Positions 6,068 to 6,503 of a DNA stretch of 6,503 bases are shown here, piece after piece. The position numbers and the translations under genes were made by a program. This stretch comes from Actinomycetota bacterium (lineage in GTDB: Bacteria; Actinomycetota; Thermoleophilia; Solirubrobacterales; Solirubrobacteraceae), in assembly GCA_009699615.1 (NCBI GenBank), contig WLNV01000090.1:1-6503 (forward strand). Direction: 5' to 3'. A model generated the notes under the pieces. That model saw only the letters and a list, made by a program, of their open reading frames with translations, was not told the DNA's origin and ran no database searches. Within the stretch, counting starts at the first letter, position 1. Every line of letters starts with the position of its first letter.

Positions 6068-6074
6068 TATTTAG

Positions 6075-6503
6075 ATGTCTACGCAGTCTTTCGCCGATCT
6101 CGGCGTATCCAGTGCGGTTTCGCACGCTCTGAAGGAACGCGGTTTCACTGCGCCCTTCGCAATTCAAACGAAGGTCATCGGCGACGTTCTCGCCGGTAAG
6201 GACGTGCTTGCCAAGTCGCCAACCGGCTCCGGCAAGACGCTCGCCTTCATGGTGCCGTTGATTGACCTGATCTCGGCCGAAGACGCTCGCCCATCGGCGC
6301 TGATTCTTGCGCCAACGCGTGAGCTCGCAACACAGATTGTTGATGAGAGCTACCCGATCGCCCACGCCCGCGCGCTGAAGGTGACAGCCGTCTACGGCGG
6401 CGTTGGCCTTGAGAAGCAGGCTCGCACGGCAGCCAAGTCGCACATTGTCGTCGCAACGCCAGGTCGGCTTGAGGATCTCCTCCGCCGCCGAGCATTCAGC
6501 CTC
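6075..6503 (+). CDS. DEAD-box ATP-dependent RNA helicase, N-terminal fragment
   Basis: The first 143 codons are present and the frame is open at the window's right edge. Motifs in order: the Q-motif region FADLGVSSAVSHAL through the invariant Gln31 with its upstream aromatic, Walker A/motif I AKSPTGSGKT (46-55), motif Ia PTRELATQ (80-87), the GG motif YGGVG (107-111) and motif Ib VATPGRLEDLL (126-136). The DEAD box itself (motif II) and the RecA2 domain lie beyond the window. Family members use ATP to unwind short RNA duplexes in ribosome assembly and mRNA turnover and are often induced by cold. The start at 6075 has AAGGAG seven bases upstream. The gene is divergent from the DsbA pair and has a leader that can form hairpins. 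The subfamily cannot be assigned without the C-terminus. Confidence 0.93.
   Translation, partial: MSTQSFADLGVSSAVSHALKERGFTAPFAIQTKVIGDVLAGKDVLAKSPTGSGKTLAFMVPLIDLISAEDARPSALILAPTRELATQIVDESYPIAHARALKVTAVYGGVGLEKQARTAAKSHIVVATPGRLEDLLRRRAFSL

Larger units (their letters stand above)
5899..6074. promoter_or_regulatory. Divergent intergenic region and helicase mRNA leader
   Basis: This 176-bp gap separates the minus-strand DsbA-fold gene from the plus-strand helicase and must hold both promoters. I could not assign a confident -35/-10 pair; TACTCT at 5934-5939 fits a plus-strand -10, but no good -35 lies at the right distance. The half nearer the helicase contains several inverted repeats listed separately. 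No small gene with a credible start and ribosome site is seen. Confidence 0.5.

Overview
The window is GC-rich, densely coding chromosomal DNA. Gene content points to a high-GC Gram-positive lineage: a wax-ester/diacylglycerol acyltransferase, sugar-porter MFS permeases, a lipoprotein-type aldose dehydrogenase and a DsbA/HCCA-isomerase pair. An actinobacterium, perhaps of the Thermoleophilia/Solirubrobacterales type, is my best guess. This is inference from protein families and base composition, with no rRNA or other marker in the window. I see no IS element, phage gene, CRISPR array, tRNA or rRNA.

Layout: (1) 1-282, plus strand, the C-terminal end of a WS/DGAT acyltransferase that enters from the left. 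(2) A block of five minus-strand genes from 5898 down to 279. In transcription order these are a divergent DsbA-fold protein without the usual nucleophile, a 2-hydroxychromene-2-carboxylate isomerase-like DsbA-family protein (start and stop overlap), two tandem paralogous sugar-porter permeases, and a PQQ-type glucose/sorbosone dehydrogenase lipoprotein. The last gene converges on the acyltransferase, and their stop codons interlock in one CTAG. (3) 5899-6074, a divergent intergenic region whose helicase-proximal half can fold into adjacent hairpins. (4) 6075-6503, plus strand, the N-terminal part of a DEAD-box RNA helicase that runs off the right edge.

Working together: the two permeases and the extracytoplasmic sugar dehydrogenase suggest sugar capture and oxidation at the cell surface. 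Whether they are co-transcribed is uncertain, because each permease gene carries its own copy of a conserved 30-bp upstream block (25/30 identical) at matching distance from its start, and a bulged hairpin lies between them. The two DsbA-fold genes are almost certainly translationally coupled and look like an old tandem duplication in which one copy lost its active-site residue.

Most of the window is ordinary metabolism. The points worth a second look are the duplicated permease leader, an Arg/Thr pair replacing Leu-Leu in the TM1 signature of one permease, the catalytic plus degenerate DsbA pair, and the structured leader before the helicase. I found no convincing new defence or mobile system.
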